Positions 9,345 through 19,519 of a stretch of 64,000 bases of DNA are shown one piece after another. The stretch covers positions 136,501 to 200,500 of the forward strand of contig CAUJNA010002879.1 of NCBI GenBank assembly GCA_963377175.1, read 5' to 3'. The translations under genes were made by a program, and so were the position numbers. Source of the DNA: Effrenium voratum (Eukaryota > Sar > Dinophyceae > Suessiales > Symbiodiniaceae). Every line of letters starts with the position of its first letter. Position 1 is the first letter of the stretch. Below the pieces are notes generated by a model. The model saw only the letters and a program-made list of their open reading frames with translations. It did no database searches and had not been told where the DNA came from.

Positions 9345-9823
9345 AATAGCAACTGGTAGTTCTGGATTCCCCTCGGAGCTGCTTGTCGGATACAAGTAGG
9401 GTTCGACTCTGGCGATCCGTGGCTGATGCGTCTCCAATTGGATCAGTTGGCTTGGAATTGTGGTCTCGGTGATGCAAATGCATACCCCACTTCAGAATTT
9501 GTGAAAGAACAAATGTATTGTAGAAAGATCGCCTTGATTGCCTCCTTCGCTGTTTGTGAGTTGACCGGTCAGTTGGCTATAGGTGAGTTGCCCAAGCATG
9601 GACTCTCGAGTGAACATTGTTTCTGTGTTGCTAGCGCAACTTTGTTTGAAGGGTTGATAGCTTCTGCAAATGGTATCTACTGGACTTCCTATTGCACCCG
9701 ATACGCCTTGATGCCATAAACTACGTAAGATTTGCGTCGATCTACATGGGCCAACGGTGAAAGCACATGCCTTGCAACGACTTCTTGGATCTTGCAATTC
9801 CATGCGGGAATCTAAGGGTGGAA
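9345..9823. other. Stretch with unassigned ORFs on both strands
   Basis: A 97-codon plus-strand frame (9426-9719) and a 116-codon minus-strand frame (9492-9842) overlap. Neither has a recognisable domain, and codon use does not resemble the RCC1-like genes. It may be a decayed mobile-element fragment; no function is proposed. Confidence 0.2.
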
Positions 9824-9970
9824 GTACATACCCCTTGTTCATACCCCTTGGCTTCCGTGGTTGAAAACACCAGTTTATAAGGGGTATATCCCCCTTTTAG
9901 GGGGAGGGGTATGAACATCAGCAGGCCTTTGGGTTCATTTGTCCAAGGGGTATGTCAAAGGGGTATGTAC
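9824..9970. mobile_element. Small TIR element with GGGGTATG ends
   Basis: Left end GTACATACCCCTTGTTCATA and right end CAAAGGGGTATGTAC are inverted repeats of about 28 bases. The interior contains a second palindrome (ATAAGGGGTATATCCCCC). It is about 147 bases long with no ORF. Confidence 0.7.
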
Positions 9971-10021
9971 CTTGGCACAATCCCCTCCAAAACGCACAAA
10001 ACAATGATGCGAATTCTCTCT

Positions 10022-10790
10022 AAAAGCTGCTCCTCCCTCCCAAACGATATGCCAGTTTCTTTTGGGAGCTCCCCCTCCCCTCACCTCCCCTCCCTCCCCT
10101 CCCCTCCCCTCCCTCCCCTCCCCGCCCCTCCCTCAGCTGCTCCTCCCTCCCAAACGATATGCCAGTTTCTTTTGGGAGCTCCCCCTCCCCCCCTCCCCTC
10201 CCTCCCCTCCCTCCCCTCCCTCCCCCTCCCCTCCCTCTCCCTCCCCTCCCTCCCTCCCTCCCCTCCCTCCTCCCTCCCTCCCTCCTCCCCTCCCCTCCCC
10301 TCCCCTCCCCTCCCTCCCCTCCCCGCCAACACGCAACTTTTGTGCCTGTTTCTTTTGGGAGCTCCCCTCCCCCCCTCCCCCCCTCCCTCAGCTGCTCCTC
10401 CCTCCCAAACGGTATGCCAGTTTGTTTTGGGAGCTCCCCCTCCCCTCCCTCCCTCCCCTCCCCTCCCCCCCCGCCCCTCCCAACACACAACTTTTGTGCC
10501 TGTTTCTTTTGGGCTCCCCCTCCCCTCCCCCTCCTCCCTCCCCTCCCCCTCCCCCCGCCCCTCCCTCAGCTGCTCCTCCCTCCCAAACGGTATGCCAGTT
10601 TGTTTTGGGAGCTCCCCTCCCCTCCCCTCCCCTCCCCTCCCTTCCCCTCCCCTCCCCTCCCCCCCTCCCCTCCCCGCCCCTCCCTCTGCTGCTCCTCCCT
10701 CCCAAACAGTACAGTTTCTTTTGGGAGCTCCCCCTCCCAAAACACAGCTTTTGGGAACCCCCTCTCCTGCGCGGTATGCCTGTCTCTCTT
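10022..10790. repeat. Polypyrimidine satellite with embedded 50-base unit
   Basis: Long CCCTCC runs are interrupted at irregular spacing by a conserved block, CAGCTGCTCCTCCCTCCC-AAACGGTATGCC-AGTTTGTTTTGGG, present six to seven times. The strand is almost free of purines between blocks. All plus frames and several minus frames stay open, a composition artefact. Confidence 0.85.
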
Positions 10791-10916
10791 TGGAGCTGCC
10801 CCTCCCTCCCGAGCTTTGGCAGCCTTTGGCATGACGATAGCTCGGGCTTTGATCCAGAGCTGGCCCGAGTTCGGTTCTCTCAGGTCGTTTGGTTGGGTTC
10901 AAAGCTTTCTGTTCAA

Positions 10917-11022
10917 AGGTTGGTTGGTTGGTTGGTTGGTCGGTCGGTCGGTCGGTCGTTCGGTCGGTCGGTCGGTCGGTGGGTCGGTTGGTCGGTTGGT
11001 TGGTTGGTTGGTTGGTTGGTTG
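10917..11022. repeat. GGTT/GGTC tetranucleotide microsatellite
   Basis: A run of TTGG units changes to TCGG units and back to TTGG, a microsatellite with an internal variant block, suggesting expansion of a point-mutated unit. Confidence 0.9.
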
Positions 11023-11109
11023 TTCCTTTTTTTTTCAGAGCTTTGCCTTTGACTCTTTGCAATACATGTTCAAAGGTGCCTGTGTCTCATGGCCACTAGG
11101 GAGGTGGGT

Positions 11110-11950
11110 AGCAACCATCAGGAAAGGTCACGGCCTCGCCAGCGCACGTGGTTTTTTGGCTCGCAGGCGCACGTAAATTTGGTCTCGCCCGCGCATGTAG
11201 AGGGCTGGGTTTCGTGGTAGGCGCGGTACTTTGGGCAAGTTTTCGTGGGTCTTGCCCGCACATGTGATCCTCGCGCATGTCCTTGAAAAAGGAATATCAC
11301 GTGAGTCTCGCACGCGCATGTAAGCAAAAACGCACTAGTATTGCACGCGCGTGCAAGCCATGCTTGATCGCATCCAGGGATGCATGGGGCGGTTGCGTCT
11401 TGCTCTGCGCCTCGTAACACCTGAGTACACCGTGAATCCGAAGACTCGCGCTGATTTGATGTTGGTGTGGTCCTGATCCCAATACCCACGCAATCCCCGT
11501 TTCTAGGGATGGGTGCCCCTTGCTGGAAGCTCCTGGCTGTATTGCATGTGTTTTCTGATACCCCACCACTTTAGTGCGAGTCCGTTTTATGCGAGAGCGG
11601 ATGTGCTTACTATTTTGCATGCGTGGATGCAGTGCTGAGCGGGTACTTGAGCGGGTGTGCGTACCATTCCCCCCCCCCACACTCCCCCCCCACCCACCCC
11701 CCCTGTGGTTTGGAGCGCTCACGTGCTTCTGTGAGACCCGAGCCGCTGCGTGCTCCGACGCTTCAAAAGCTGCGCCCGCGCGCCAAATTAGCACGCGCAT
11801 GCTTGTGAAGCAACCTGCGGGAGCACCGTTTTGGGGCTGGATTTCGTGGCAGGCGCAGTGCTTTGAGCGACCACATGCTCGTGTGAGACCAGAATCGGCT
11901 GGAGTGGCCACGTGTGCCAGTGAGACCGAAACGTGCTGACATGAGGCCCC
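11110..11950. repeat. GC-rich degenerate minisatellite
   Basis: Words such as CTCGCCCGCGCATGT, GGGCTGGATTTCGTGGCAGGCGC and CGAGTGTGAGACC recur at irregular spacing with many mismatches. Long open frames on both strands follow from the composition. No protein family is visible. Confidence 0.6.
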
Positions 11951-12139
11951 AACCCCTAAAACCCTCAGGTGGTTTGCTTTACATTAGTTTTCAACCCCTG
12001 CCTGGGGAGGGAGGCTGATGCTACGCTTTCCTGAAACGCGGTCAATGTTCATGTGCTTAGGTGGCCGCTGACACGAACGCTGGATTGTGTGCCGGCATCC
12101 TAGCCAGGTCGGCTTCGCATTCGTTGCATTCGCCCTAAA

Positions 12140-12235
12140 CCACTGGTCCCAAGATTGGGGACTGTTTCTGGGGGTCAAAGTCAAAAAAATGTTGTTTCCC
12201 TCTAACCCACCACTTGGGTGACTTTCATCATGGTA
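12140..12235. repeat. Family U fragment
   Basis: GTTTCTGGGGGTCAAAGTCA at the left and CCCACCACTTGGGTGACTTT at the right match the element at 47.39-47.75 kb, here without the internal tandem amplification seen there. Confidence 0.5.
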
Positions 12236-12289
12236 AACAAATGAGGCCAAGAGGAAATGGGGGAAGTGACCGACCCAGAAAAGAATCAG

Positions 12290-12375
12290 GTGACTTACCT
12301 GTCCACCTGCGACGGTTCCTGGAGACGAGTTTCCAAGAAAAAAGGGACCCTCTGGTTCCATGGCAAGGAGGACGT
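12290..12375 (+). CDS. Probable TSP1 exon
   Basis: After AATCAG the frame reads VTYLSTCDGSWRRVSKKKG, matching S-T-C-x-G-S-x-x-R-V of the TSP1 core. A W-rich first half should lie upstream. The 3' end runs into a family M element. Confidence 0.45.
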
Positions 12376-12720
12376 ATTCCCCCTACTCCAAGTACCCGCG
12401 TTTTTTAGGGTATGATGTCGACCCTCTTCTAAGAAGGGAGGTAGTTACCATGGAAACCCAGGTTTTCCAGAAAATACCTTAGCAAAAAGGCCGGGTGTTT
12501 GGAGGTTACGGAGGTTTGAGTTTCCCTGGTTTGGGGTTTCGCATCTGGTTTGGTTCGGCCCGTTTGCAAGCTTCTCGGACACCTCCAAGGAGCTTGGGAA
12601 CGGCTGCAAAAGAAGGTGTCCATGGGTTTCCATGGTAAATACCGATCCCTTTCTAGTAGAGGGTCGACAAATCATACCCAAAAAAAGGTTGGGTATTGGG
12701 TGTAAGGGGTATGGGAAGGG
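12376..12720. mobile_element. Two family M elements in tandem
   Basis: The first (from TACTCCAAGTACCC to GTGTTTGGAGG) and the second (from TTTCCATGGTAAATACCG to GGTATTGGGTGTAAGGGG) share GTCGACCCTCT / AGAGGGTCGAC and GGTATTTACCATGGAAACCC blocks. The second lacks a clear left end. Confidence 0.6.
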
Positions 12721-12841
12721 GTTTTAGCTCCATCATTTCAAGCCCCCTATGTCAGAAATGATCCCTTTGCAGGTTTTGGGCACTTTCCCTTTCGACACAT
12801 CTTTGGGCCGAAAAGTTTGCGAAGTGCAAGGCTTGGGCAAA

Positions 12842-12979
12842 CAGTACCCCCTTCTCCAAATACCCTCTTTTTGTTCGGGTATGATGTCGCCCCACTAAAA
12901 CAGGAGGTATTTACAATGGAAACCCAGGCTTTTCCCAAACAATACCCTAGAAAAAGTGGGTATTTGGAGTAGTGGGTAG
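12842..12979. mobile_element. Family M element, best copy
   Basis: Left end TACCCCCTTCTCCAAATACCC and right end GGGTATTTGGAGTAGTGGGTA are inverted repeats of about 20 bases. Length is about 137 bases and it is non-coding. The terminal TAG abuts a TSP1-like exon, as a splice acceptor would. Confidence 0.75.
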
Positions 12980-13029
12980 AACGGGCTCGGTCACTGCTTC
13001 GCAATCTGCGGATTTGGTGCAAGCGAAGG
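12980..13029 (+). CDS. Short TSP1 exon between two elements
   Basis: Fifty bases reading NGLGHCFAICGFGASEG, fitting C-x2-x-C-G-x-G of the TSP1 core. The left boundary is the AG at the end of an M element, and the right boundary is a GTAAAG donor. Both splice signals are visible, which makes this a good micro-exon candidate despite its length. Confidence 0.55.
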
Positions 13030-13076
13030 GTAAAGCGAAGGGGGAGCCGGAACCTTGGCACGTGGCATAGAAAGTG

Positions 13077-13290
13077 CCTGGGACCCCATATGGCCGTTTG
13101 TTTTGGTCATACGCCTTTGACCGAAAAAAATGGCCATACAGTTTTTTACGTTTTTTTTCAACAACATGTCGAAAAAATATGGGCTTCATACGGGTGATTT
13201 ACGCAAATGACCGAAAAATCATGGCCATACGTGCAAATACGGCCAAATACGGGAGTTTGACCGAAAAAAAACAGCCATACGGGGTGCCAG
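13077..13290. mobile_element. Family B TIR element, copy B2
   Basis: Ends are CCTGGGACCCCATATGGC and GCCATACGGGGTGCCAG, with GTG on both sides as a 3-base duplication. The interior is AT-rich with repeated CCGAAAAAA and TACGGCCAAATACGG words. Confidence 0.85.
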
Positions 13291-13314
13291 GTGACTTACA
13301 CCAATGCCCAGCCC

Positions 13315-13410
13315 GTCCAGGTCGACCCTCTACTACAAAAGGGATCGGTATTTACCATGGTTTTCTAAACATACCCTTATAGTATATTTGGAGTAGGGGA
13401 TTCACCGACC
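13315..13410. mobile_element. Family M element (left-truncated)
   Basis: GTCGACCCTCTACTACAAAAG, GGTATTTACCATGG and a right end ATATTTGGAGTAGGGG identify the family. Only 24 bases separate it from B2. Confidence 0.55.
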
Positions 13411-14040
13411 TATCCCAGGGCTTCCCAGTTACTTGTATAGTAGGTAACTGGGCTCCAGCAACGGATTTGGCGGAACTAGGGCCGGTTACCTGTTTTTTAA
13501 GTAACCACCGTAGGGGGGGAAATTGGTTCCTTTTTGAGAGTTTATGTGCTGTCGCCTGAGCTTACGCGCGGGTCGGCATAGTGTTGGTGAGGGTTGATTT
13601 ACGGCAGGCGCTGGGCTGGTTTAGGGCTGATTTGAGCGCCGTTTAAACCTTTTTAGGTTTTGGATGACATTGAGTTCAAGATTGGCTTAGGATGTACTCA
13701 ATTTGGATTTAGGGCTCGCGGAAATCTAGATGGCTCATAGCATAACTTAGCCCTTTTATGCTTCACAACTCAGAACACACACACACACAGCATTGTTCCA
13801 TGGAGTTTGGAAAGACGCCGCTGCAACTAGAGTGAGTAGTGTACAGCGCATATGTCTCAGGGCAATAATTAAATATCACAGTCCCAAAAACTACAACTTC
13901 TACAGCAACCATAGCTGTTTAATGCCGCCTCTCAAAACAACGTTCAGGTATTTACAAAGCAAGTTTAGATTTGGAGGCAACAATCGTAAATGTATGTAGA
14001 CATATTTCTCACCGAAGTGCCTGGGCAAAACAGATAACCG
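13411..14040. other. Intergenic or intronic stretch with family V fragment
   Basis: CCCAGTTACTTGTATAGTAGG..GGTTACCTG..AGTAACC around 13430-13510 matches the insertion at 52.93-53.19 kb. The rest is AT-richer DNA with a short (AC)n run at 13772-13787. No exon is supported. Confidence 0.4.
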
Positions 14041-14332
14041 CAGCTGCCTACAAAACACCCGATACAGTCGCACAACACACACAACAAATCAGATCCGCGC
14101 ACACACACACACGCCAAAGAACCGACCATACTTGCACATTGCGCAGCAAATGAGAAGCAACCCAAGCAGCTAAGCAACTATGATAACCACACTCATGCCG
14201 CACACACCAACACAATTTGCACACCCTTCATCACCCGCTAGAACCACACACCACGCGCCAAAGGATACTCAAACTCTCCAATTCGCCACAATCAAGCACC
14301 ACACAATACGTGATGAACATTCCTGTCAACAT

Positions 14333-15329
14333 GCAGCCACTCACCACACAACAAGTCAGAAACACGCGCACCGACTGAGTACCTGCCAAAATCACATACC
14401 ACACAACACAAAATAATCACACCTGCCAACTGAAACACCCATCACATTCACACATCACACAAGCCAACCGTCAGCACCCGGGCCAAATGCTTACAGCCAG
14501 CAACCACACAAACAAACAACCCATTCGCCAGGTGAACACTCGCCAAACTAACGAACCATACAGCAAACTCAAAATGCACGGCCACCAGCTGAAGACCCGC
14601 CATACTCGCGTACCTAGTTGACCTCTGAATACACGCATAATTTCACACATGTGATGAACACCCGCTAACAAAGCACCCATCGCAGTCACGCACCACGTGA
14701 CAAAGTAGAACAACTCACGGCAACTGAGCACCCTGCACACTTGCGTAGCACACAACCAATGATAAGCACGCCAGCCACCTAAGGCACCGCGCAAAGGATG
14801 AACTGAACACGCGCCAACAGGCGCAGTCATACACCGTGCAACCAAGTGACAACCACACCCGCCAACAAAGCACTCGCCTGAGTCACACACCGCATCAACA
14901 CAGAACAAACAAACACGCCCGAACGCCAGCCATACTCACACCGCGCAACAAATGACAAGGTTAAACACCTGCCACACTTACGCACCACGTCACAAACGAC
15001 ACGCCCACGCCCCAACTAAGCACCTGCTAGAGTCACTCACCACACAAGAAGGGGCGCTGGCACCGACCAACTGAGCGCCAGCTACAGCCAAACACTGCAT
15101 AACGAATAGATAAGCACACTTGCCAACTATCCACCGGCCATGCTCATGGAACCACACACTAAATTACAAGCACTCGGGCCAACTGAGCAGCCGCCACACC
15201 AATACACCGCACAACAAATGAGCAACGCGCGCCAGCGACAAACGCAATGACAAGTGCTGCGTCAGGAAAACCTTGCCAGCGCAAGAAGGGCGAATCCGGA
15301 ACCGTTAAAAAAGGGCCCGGAACCGTTAA
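14333..15329 (+). repeat. Left arm of giant inverted repeat
   Basis: About 1 kb of CA-rich DNA made of degenerate 55-65-base units (words such as CCACACTCACGCACCACACAACAAATGACAAGCAC). Its reverse complement is found as the right arm 0.75 kb downstream with high identity over the full length, including the inner edge CGGAACCGTTAAAAAAGGGC. Similar unpaired units extend left to about 14050. Confidence 0.85.
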
Positions 15330-15694
15330 TCCGGAGCAGCGAGCTGGCTACGCCCAACAAAAAAGCGGTCTACCAGCCAAAAAATATACACATGTTAATG
15401 ATTCCAGGTAAATTCCAAGGCACAATTGCAACAACCTGAGGTTATTCAGCCGAGTCTGTAACAATCCTGCGCAGGGTTGAGGTTCGAGGGGAAGTTCGGG
15501 CTCAGCTTCAGGCGAATGTTGTGTCGTGGGTTAGCTTGCCGGGTGTTCAGTTGGCGGGCGCAGCGCTTATTTGCCACTAGATTCACACTAGATTCACCCC
15601 AAATTTCCATTGTACTTGAAAAAATGCCGGAACCCATTGTTTTCCACATGAGCCGCGCCATAAACCCTGACAATACAAAGTAGTAAAGGGGGGT
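15330..15694. other. Palindrome spacer, left part
   Basis: Contains a short piece of the arm repeat in the right-arm orientation (GTTAGCTTGCCGGGTGTTCAGTTGGCGGG) and otherwise unassigned DNA. It shows that smaller inversions occurred inside the spacer. Confidence 0.4.
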
Positions 15695-15930
15695 GTCCTA
15701 TAGAATCCCCGCGAAAGCCAAACCGCAGGCCGCGAAAGCTTGCGAAAGCTTATCGCGAAAGAAACCAAAGAAGGTCCCGCCGCGAAAGACCCGCGAAAGC
15801 CTGCATGCTGTGTGACGGTCCGCCGCGAAAGCGTCGCGAAAGCAATTCTAAAGAAACCAAAGCCCGCGAAAGCAAAACATTGGGGCGCGAAAGCATCGCG
15901 AAAGGGTCCGCGAAAGCAAGTTTATAGGAC
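15695..15930. mobile_element. GCGAAAGC cluster bounded by GTCCTATA / TATAGGAC
   Basis: Twelve GCGAAAG words, nine of them complete GCGAAAGC, lie in 236 bases at irregular spacing, bounded by an 8-base inverted repeat. GCGAAAGC can fold as a GC/GC stem with a GAAA loop and is known as an unusually stable DNA mini-hairpin. It may be a small element or a hairpin-mediated amplification product. Confidence 0.6.
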
Positions 15931-16080
15931 CGCTTTTTACACAAGAGTATTTGGCACGGCTCACATGAAAGTCATGGAGCACGCGGTTTTTCACCAAATT
16001 TGGGCCCAATTTTCCCTCTAACGGTTCCGGTCCCTACCTAACGGTTCCGCCCCCTTTTTTAACGGTTCCAGGCCCCTTTT
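15931..16080. repeat. TAACGGTTCC short tandem words
   Basis: Four to five spaced copies of TAACGGTTCC with C/T-rich linkers. The same word in reverse complement marks the inner end of the left arm, so the palindrome edge lies within this repeat. Confidence 0.6.
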
Positions 16081-17131
16081 TAACGGTTCCGGGCCCTTTT
16101 TTAACGGTTCCGGATTCGCCCTTCTTGCGCTGGCAAGGTTTTCCTGACCCAGCACTTGTCATTGCGTTTGTCGCCGGCGCGCGTTGCTCACTTGTTGTGC
16201 GGTGTGTTGGTGTGGCGGCTGCTCAGTTGGCCCGAGTGCTTGTAATTTAGTGTGTGGTTCCATGAGCATGGCCGGTGGATAGTTGGCAAGTGTGCTTATC
16301 TATTCGTTATGCAGTGTTTGGCTGTAGCTGGCGCTCAGTTGGTCGGTGCCAGCGCCCCTTCTTGTGTGGTGAGTGACTCTAGCAGGTGCTTAGTTGGGGC
16401 GTGGGCGTGTCGTTTGTGACGTGGTGCGTAAGTGTGGCAGGTGTTTAACCTTGTCATTTGTTGCGCGGTGTGAGTATGGCTGGCGTTCGCGGGCGTGTTT
16501 GTTTGTTCTGTGTTGATGCGGTGTGTGACTGAGGCGAGTGCTTTGTTGGCGGGTGTGGTTGTCTGAGGTTGCACGGTGTATGACTGCGGCGGATGCGCGT
16601 TGGCGCGTGTTCAGTTCATCCTTTGCGTGGTGCCTTTGGTGGCTGGCATGCTCATTATTTGTTGCGTGCTATGTAAGTGTGCAGGGTGCTCACTTGGTGT
16701 GTCCCTACTTTGTCACGCAGTGTGTGACTGCGGCGGGTGCTTTGTAGGCGGGTGTGCTGATAACTTGTGTGAAATCATGGGTTCATCCAAAGGGAGTGTT
16801 TGAACATGTATTATATATAGTATTTGAGTGTGGAGGTGGTGTGTTTTTACAATTCACTGTAGGCACGCGCCTGTGGCGGGTCTTCAGTTGATAGCCGTGC
16901 ATTTTGAGCTTGCTGTTTGGTTCGTTAGTTTGGCGAGTGTTCAGCTGGCGGATGGGTTGTTTGTCTGTTGTGTTGTCGCTAGCTGTAGGTATTTGGCCCG
17001 GGTGCTGATGGTTTATTTGTGTGATGTGTTCAGTTGGCAGGTGTGATTATGTTTTGTTGTGTGGTATGTGATTTTGGCAGGTACTCAGTCGGTGCGTGTT
17101 TGTGACTTGTTGTGTGGTGAGTGGCTGCTTG
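16081..17131 (-). repeat. Right arm of giant inverted repeat
   Basis: Reverse-complement counterpart of the left arm, from TAACGGTTCCGGGCCC to GTGAGTGGCTGC. It carries small indels, including an extra AT-rich piece near 16800-16850 that the left arm lacks. Arms differ enough to be old rather than an assembly artefact. Confidence 0.85.
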
Positions 17132-17960
17132 ATGAATCCCGAATCCGAGGATGGGGCCTTCCCAGTCCCGAATCTCGAATCTCAAATCCCGAATCCTGAA
17201 TGCGAGGATGGGGCCTTCCCAGTCCCGAATCCCGAATCCCGAATCCCGAAATGTGACTCGAGTCCCGAATCCCGAATCCCGAATCCCGAATCCCGAAATG
17301 TGACTCGAGTCTTGAATCCCGAAACCCGAAAATGTGCTTCGAGTCCCCAATCGCGAATCCCGAATTCCGAATCCCAAAAATGTGATTCGAATGCCAAATC
17401 CCGTATCCCGAATCCTGAAATGTGATTCGAGTCCCGAATCTGAATCCCGAACATGTGCTTCGAGTCCCAAATCGCGAATCCCGAGCTCAAAATCAAAAAA
17501 ATGTGATTCGAATGCCGAATCCCGAAAACGTGATTCGAGTCCCGAATCCCGAATCCCGAATCCCTAAATGTGATTCCAGTCTCGAATCCCGAATCCCAAA
17601 AAAGTGATTCGAGTCCCGCATCCCGAACCCCGAATCCCGAAAATGTGATTCGAGTCCCGAATCCCGAATCCCGAACATGTGATTCGAGTCCCGAATCCCG
17701 AATCCCGAATCCCGAACATGTGATTCGAGTCCCGAATCGCGAATGGCAAATTCCAAAAATGTGATCCGAATGCCGAATCCCGAATCCCGAAAATGTGATT
17801 CGAGTCCCGAATCCCCAAAATGTGATTTGAGTCCCGCATCCCAAATCCCGAATATGTGATTCGAGTCCCGAATCCCAAATACCGAATCTCGAATCCGGAA
17901 AAAGTGCTTCGAGTCCCGAATCGCGAATCGCGAATCCCGAAAATGTGATTTAATCTCGAA
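17132..17960. repeat. CCCGAAT heptamer satellite
   Basis: GAATCCCGAATCCCGAA runs are punctuated every 35-70 bases by AAAATGTGATTCGAGT. The unit is a 7-base CCCGAAT nested in a higher-order unit, so every frame stays open for long distances on both strands. It abuts the end of the right palindrome arm. Confidence 0.9.
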
Positions 17961-18569
17961 ATGTGATTAAATCCCCAATCACGAAATTGGCAGCGACCTC
18001 CGGATCGCCACTCATCCCTACCCAGCATACAAAGGGCAGATATGCACCACGAACAGCTTGCTAACAGGCATAACCTGGCACGCCAGCAGGCTTCATGGCA
18101 AAACTAATGCATGGCTTGCAAGGTTTCTATTCCGGATCCCCCGACCAAGCGGATTTACCGAATTCAATGCGCCATGGATCTCCCAAACCTGTTTTGCATT
18201 GAACACATGACACAATCCGGATCCAGCCATGATTTTATTGCTGTGTGTCTCAAACACACTTCTATCAACAGTGAAAACATGCTCCTCATTGATTGCATCC
18301 ATTGCTTTGAGCACCAAAATCCTATTAAGGGCTCTGAATGCACCAGTCGCACAACCCGACAACGCAAAATATACTGTTTTGGGTCTGTTTGAAGTCTGTT
18401 TGGCCCGGTTCCTGGAACCAAGTTCTATGACCCTGCTATAGCGGGAACCAAGCTGGTTCCTGACATATAAGTTACCGGAAGCCCTGGGTATGCACAGCCC
18501 GACTGAATCGAGTTTCTTTCTGGGTGAAGACAAAAAGAGTTGATGTTCATTGGAGCTAGCGCAACCCTC
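17961..18569. other. Stretch with unassigned ORF on minus strand
   Basis: A 146-codon minus-strand frame (18093-18533) includes AFRALNRILVLKAMDAINEE. No domain is recognised. A fragment of family V (CTATAGCGGGAACCAAGCTGG) lies at 18430-18480. Confidence 0.2.
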
Positions 18570-19016
18570 CTGGAACCCCGAACGGCCACTTTTTTCCGGT
18601 CAAAAGGCGTATTTAGCCTGTGTTTGCCCGTAAGGTTGTTTTTTTTTTCGGTCATTTGCCTGAGTTGCCCCTATTTGGCCGTATAAAACCCGTATTTTAT
18701 TGATAAAATGTTCCTGGGACCCCATATGGCTGTTTTTTGTAGGTCATACGCTTTTGACCGAAAAAAATGGCCATACGGATTTTTTTCAACAACATGTCGA
18801 AAAAATATGGGTTTCATACGGGTGATTTACGCAAATGACCGAAAAATCATGGGCCATACGGGCAAATACGGCCAAATACGGGAGTCTGACCGAAAAAAAA
18901 CAGCCATACGGGGTGCCAGGTTGAAAACAAGCCGATGACAAGCGTATTTGGCCGTATGACCATGTTTTTTGGACAGAGCCTTTTGACAAAAAAAAAAGCC
19001 TTTTGGGGCTCCAGGC
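18570..19016. mobile_element. Family B element (B6 subtype) split by a nested B3
   Basis: The outer element starts CCTGGAACCCCGAACGGCC and ends GGGGCTCCAGG. It resembles the element at 37.86-38.08 kb but is interrupted in its middle by a complete family B copy. The junction GTT is duplicated on both sides of the inserted copy. Confidence 0.75.
18713..18919. mobile_element. Family B TIR element, copy B3 (nested)
   Basis: Ends CCTGGGACCCCATATGGC and GCCATACGGGGTGCCAG, flanked by GTT/GTT. The empty site can be inferred from the uninterrupted relative at 37.86 kb (AAATTGTTGACAAAAAG versus AAAATGTT[B3]GTTGAAAAC). Confidence 0.85.
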
Positions 19017-19029
19017 AGGCTTGCGCAGG

Positions 19030-19118
19030 TTGATTCCAGAGCTCGAGGTTTGGGTCTCGCAGAGATTCTCTGGCAAGCCTCAACGGACGGCTGGATGTGG
19101 CGGAAACCACCAGCGCTG
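19030..19118 (+). CDS. Possible TSP1 exon
   Basis: One frame reads VSQRFSGKPQRTAGCGGN then HQRC; two other frames are also open (GLAEILWQASTDGWMW; GSRRDSLASLNGRLDVAE). The segment sits between B and L elements and is GC-richer than its flanks. An exon is plausible, but its frame is undecided. Confidence 0.25.
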
Positions 19119-19275
19119 TGGATGGACGAAATCCGTTCGCGCCACTTTGAATCTATGAGAAACAGGGAATTAACATGGTATTTACTTAGGGAATCTACTT
19201 TGTTTGTTGGTATTTACAGGGAATCAACATTCCAGGGTTTTTTTGGTGGTGCGAAATATATTCGCCCCTGTAACA
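19113..19275. mobile_element. Family L element (divergent)
   Basis: GTGGATGGACGAAATCCG at the left and GGTGGTGCGAAATATATTCG at the right are inverted. Two better copies lie at 29.94 and 40.18 kb. The interior repeats AACAGGGAAT-like words. Confidence 0.5.
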
Positions 19276-19519
19276 GGGAATCAAACGGAGGGTTCAAGAA
19301 TCGATTGCTGGGGTAGGATTTGAGGTCTAGAAAATGTCTAGAAACCCAGGGCTATGAATTATAGCTAACTCTCGGACCATTTAATTAGTTGATGCGGGTT
19401 GCCGACCGCACATTTGGATTTGCGAAGAGCTTGCCGCCTTCAATTTGTGGATCCTTACCCTGGGTTTGGGAATTCTCTGGGCTTGACTCACCACAGCTAC
19501 GATCTGCCTCCGGTCAGAT

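Noticed and set aside
9395..9425. tRNA T-loop-like GGTTCGACTC
   Set aside because: No matching acceptor, D or anticodon stems could be found around it.
9911..11099. 300-345 codon proline/serine-rich ORFs on plus and glycine-rich ORFs on minus
   Set aside because: They translate the polypyrimidine satellite in every frame; no non-repetitive domain is present.
17132..17960. CRISPR-like appearance of evenly spaced repeats
   Set aside because: The spacers are themselves made of the repeat and the genome is eukaryotic; it is a satellite.
17030..18028. Long F/G/I/R/D-rich ORFs on minus and S/P/N/R-rich ORFs on plus
   Set aside because: A 7-base unit reads without stops in every frame; no support for coding.
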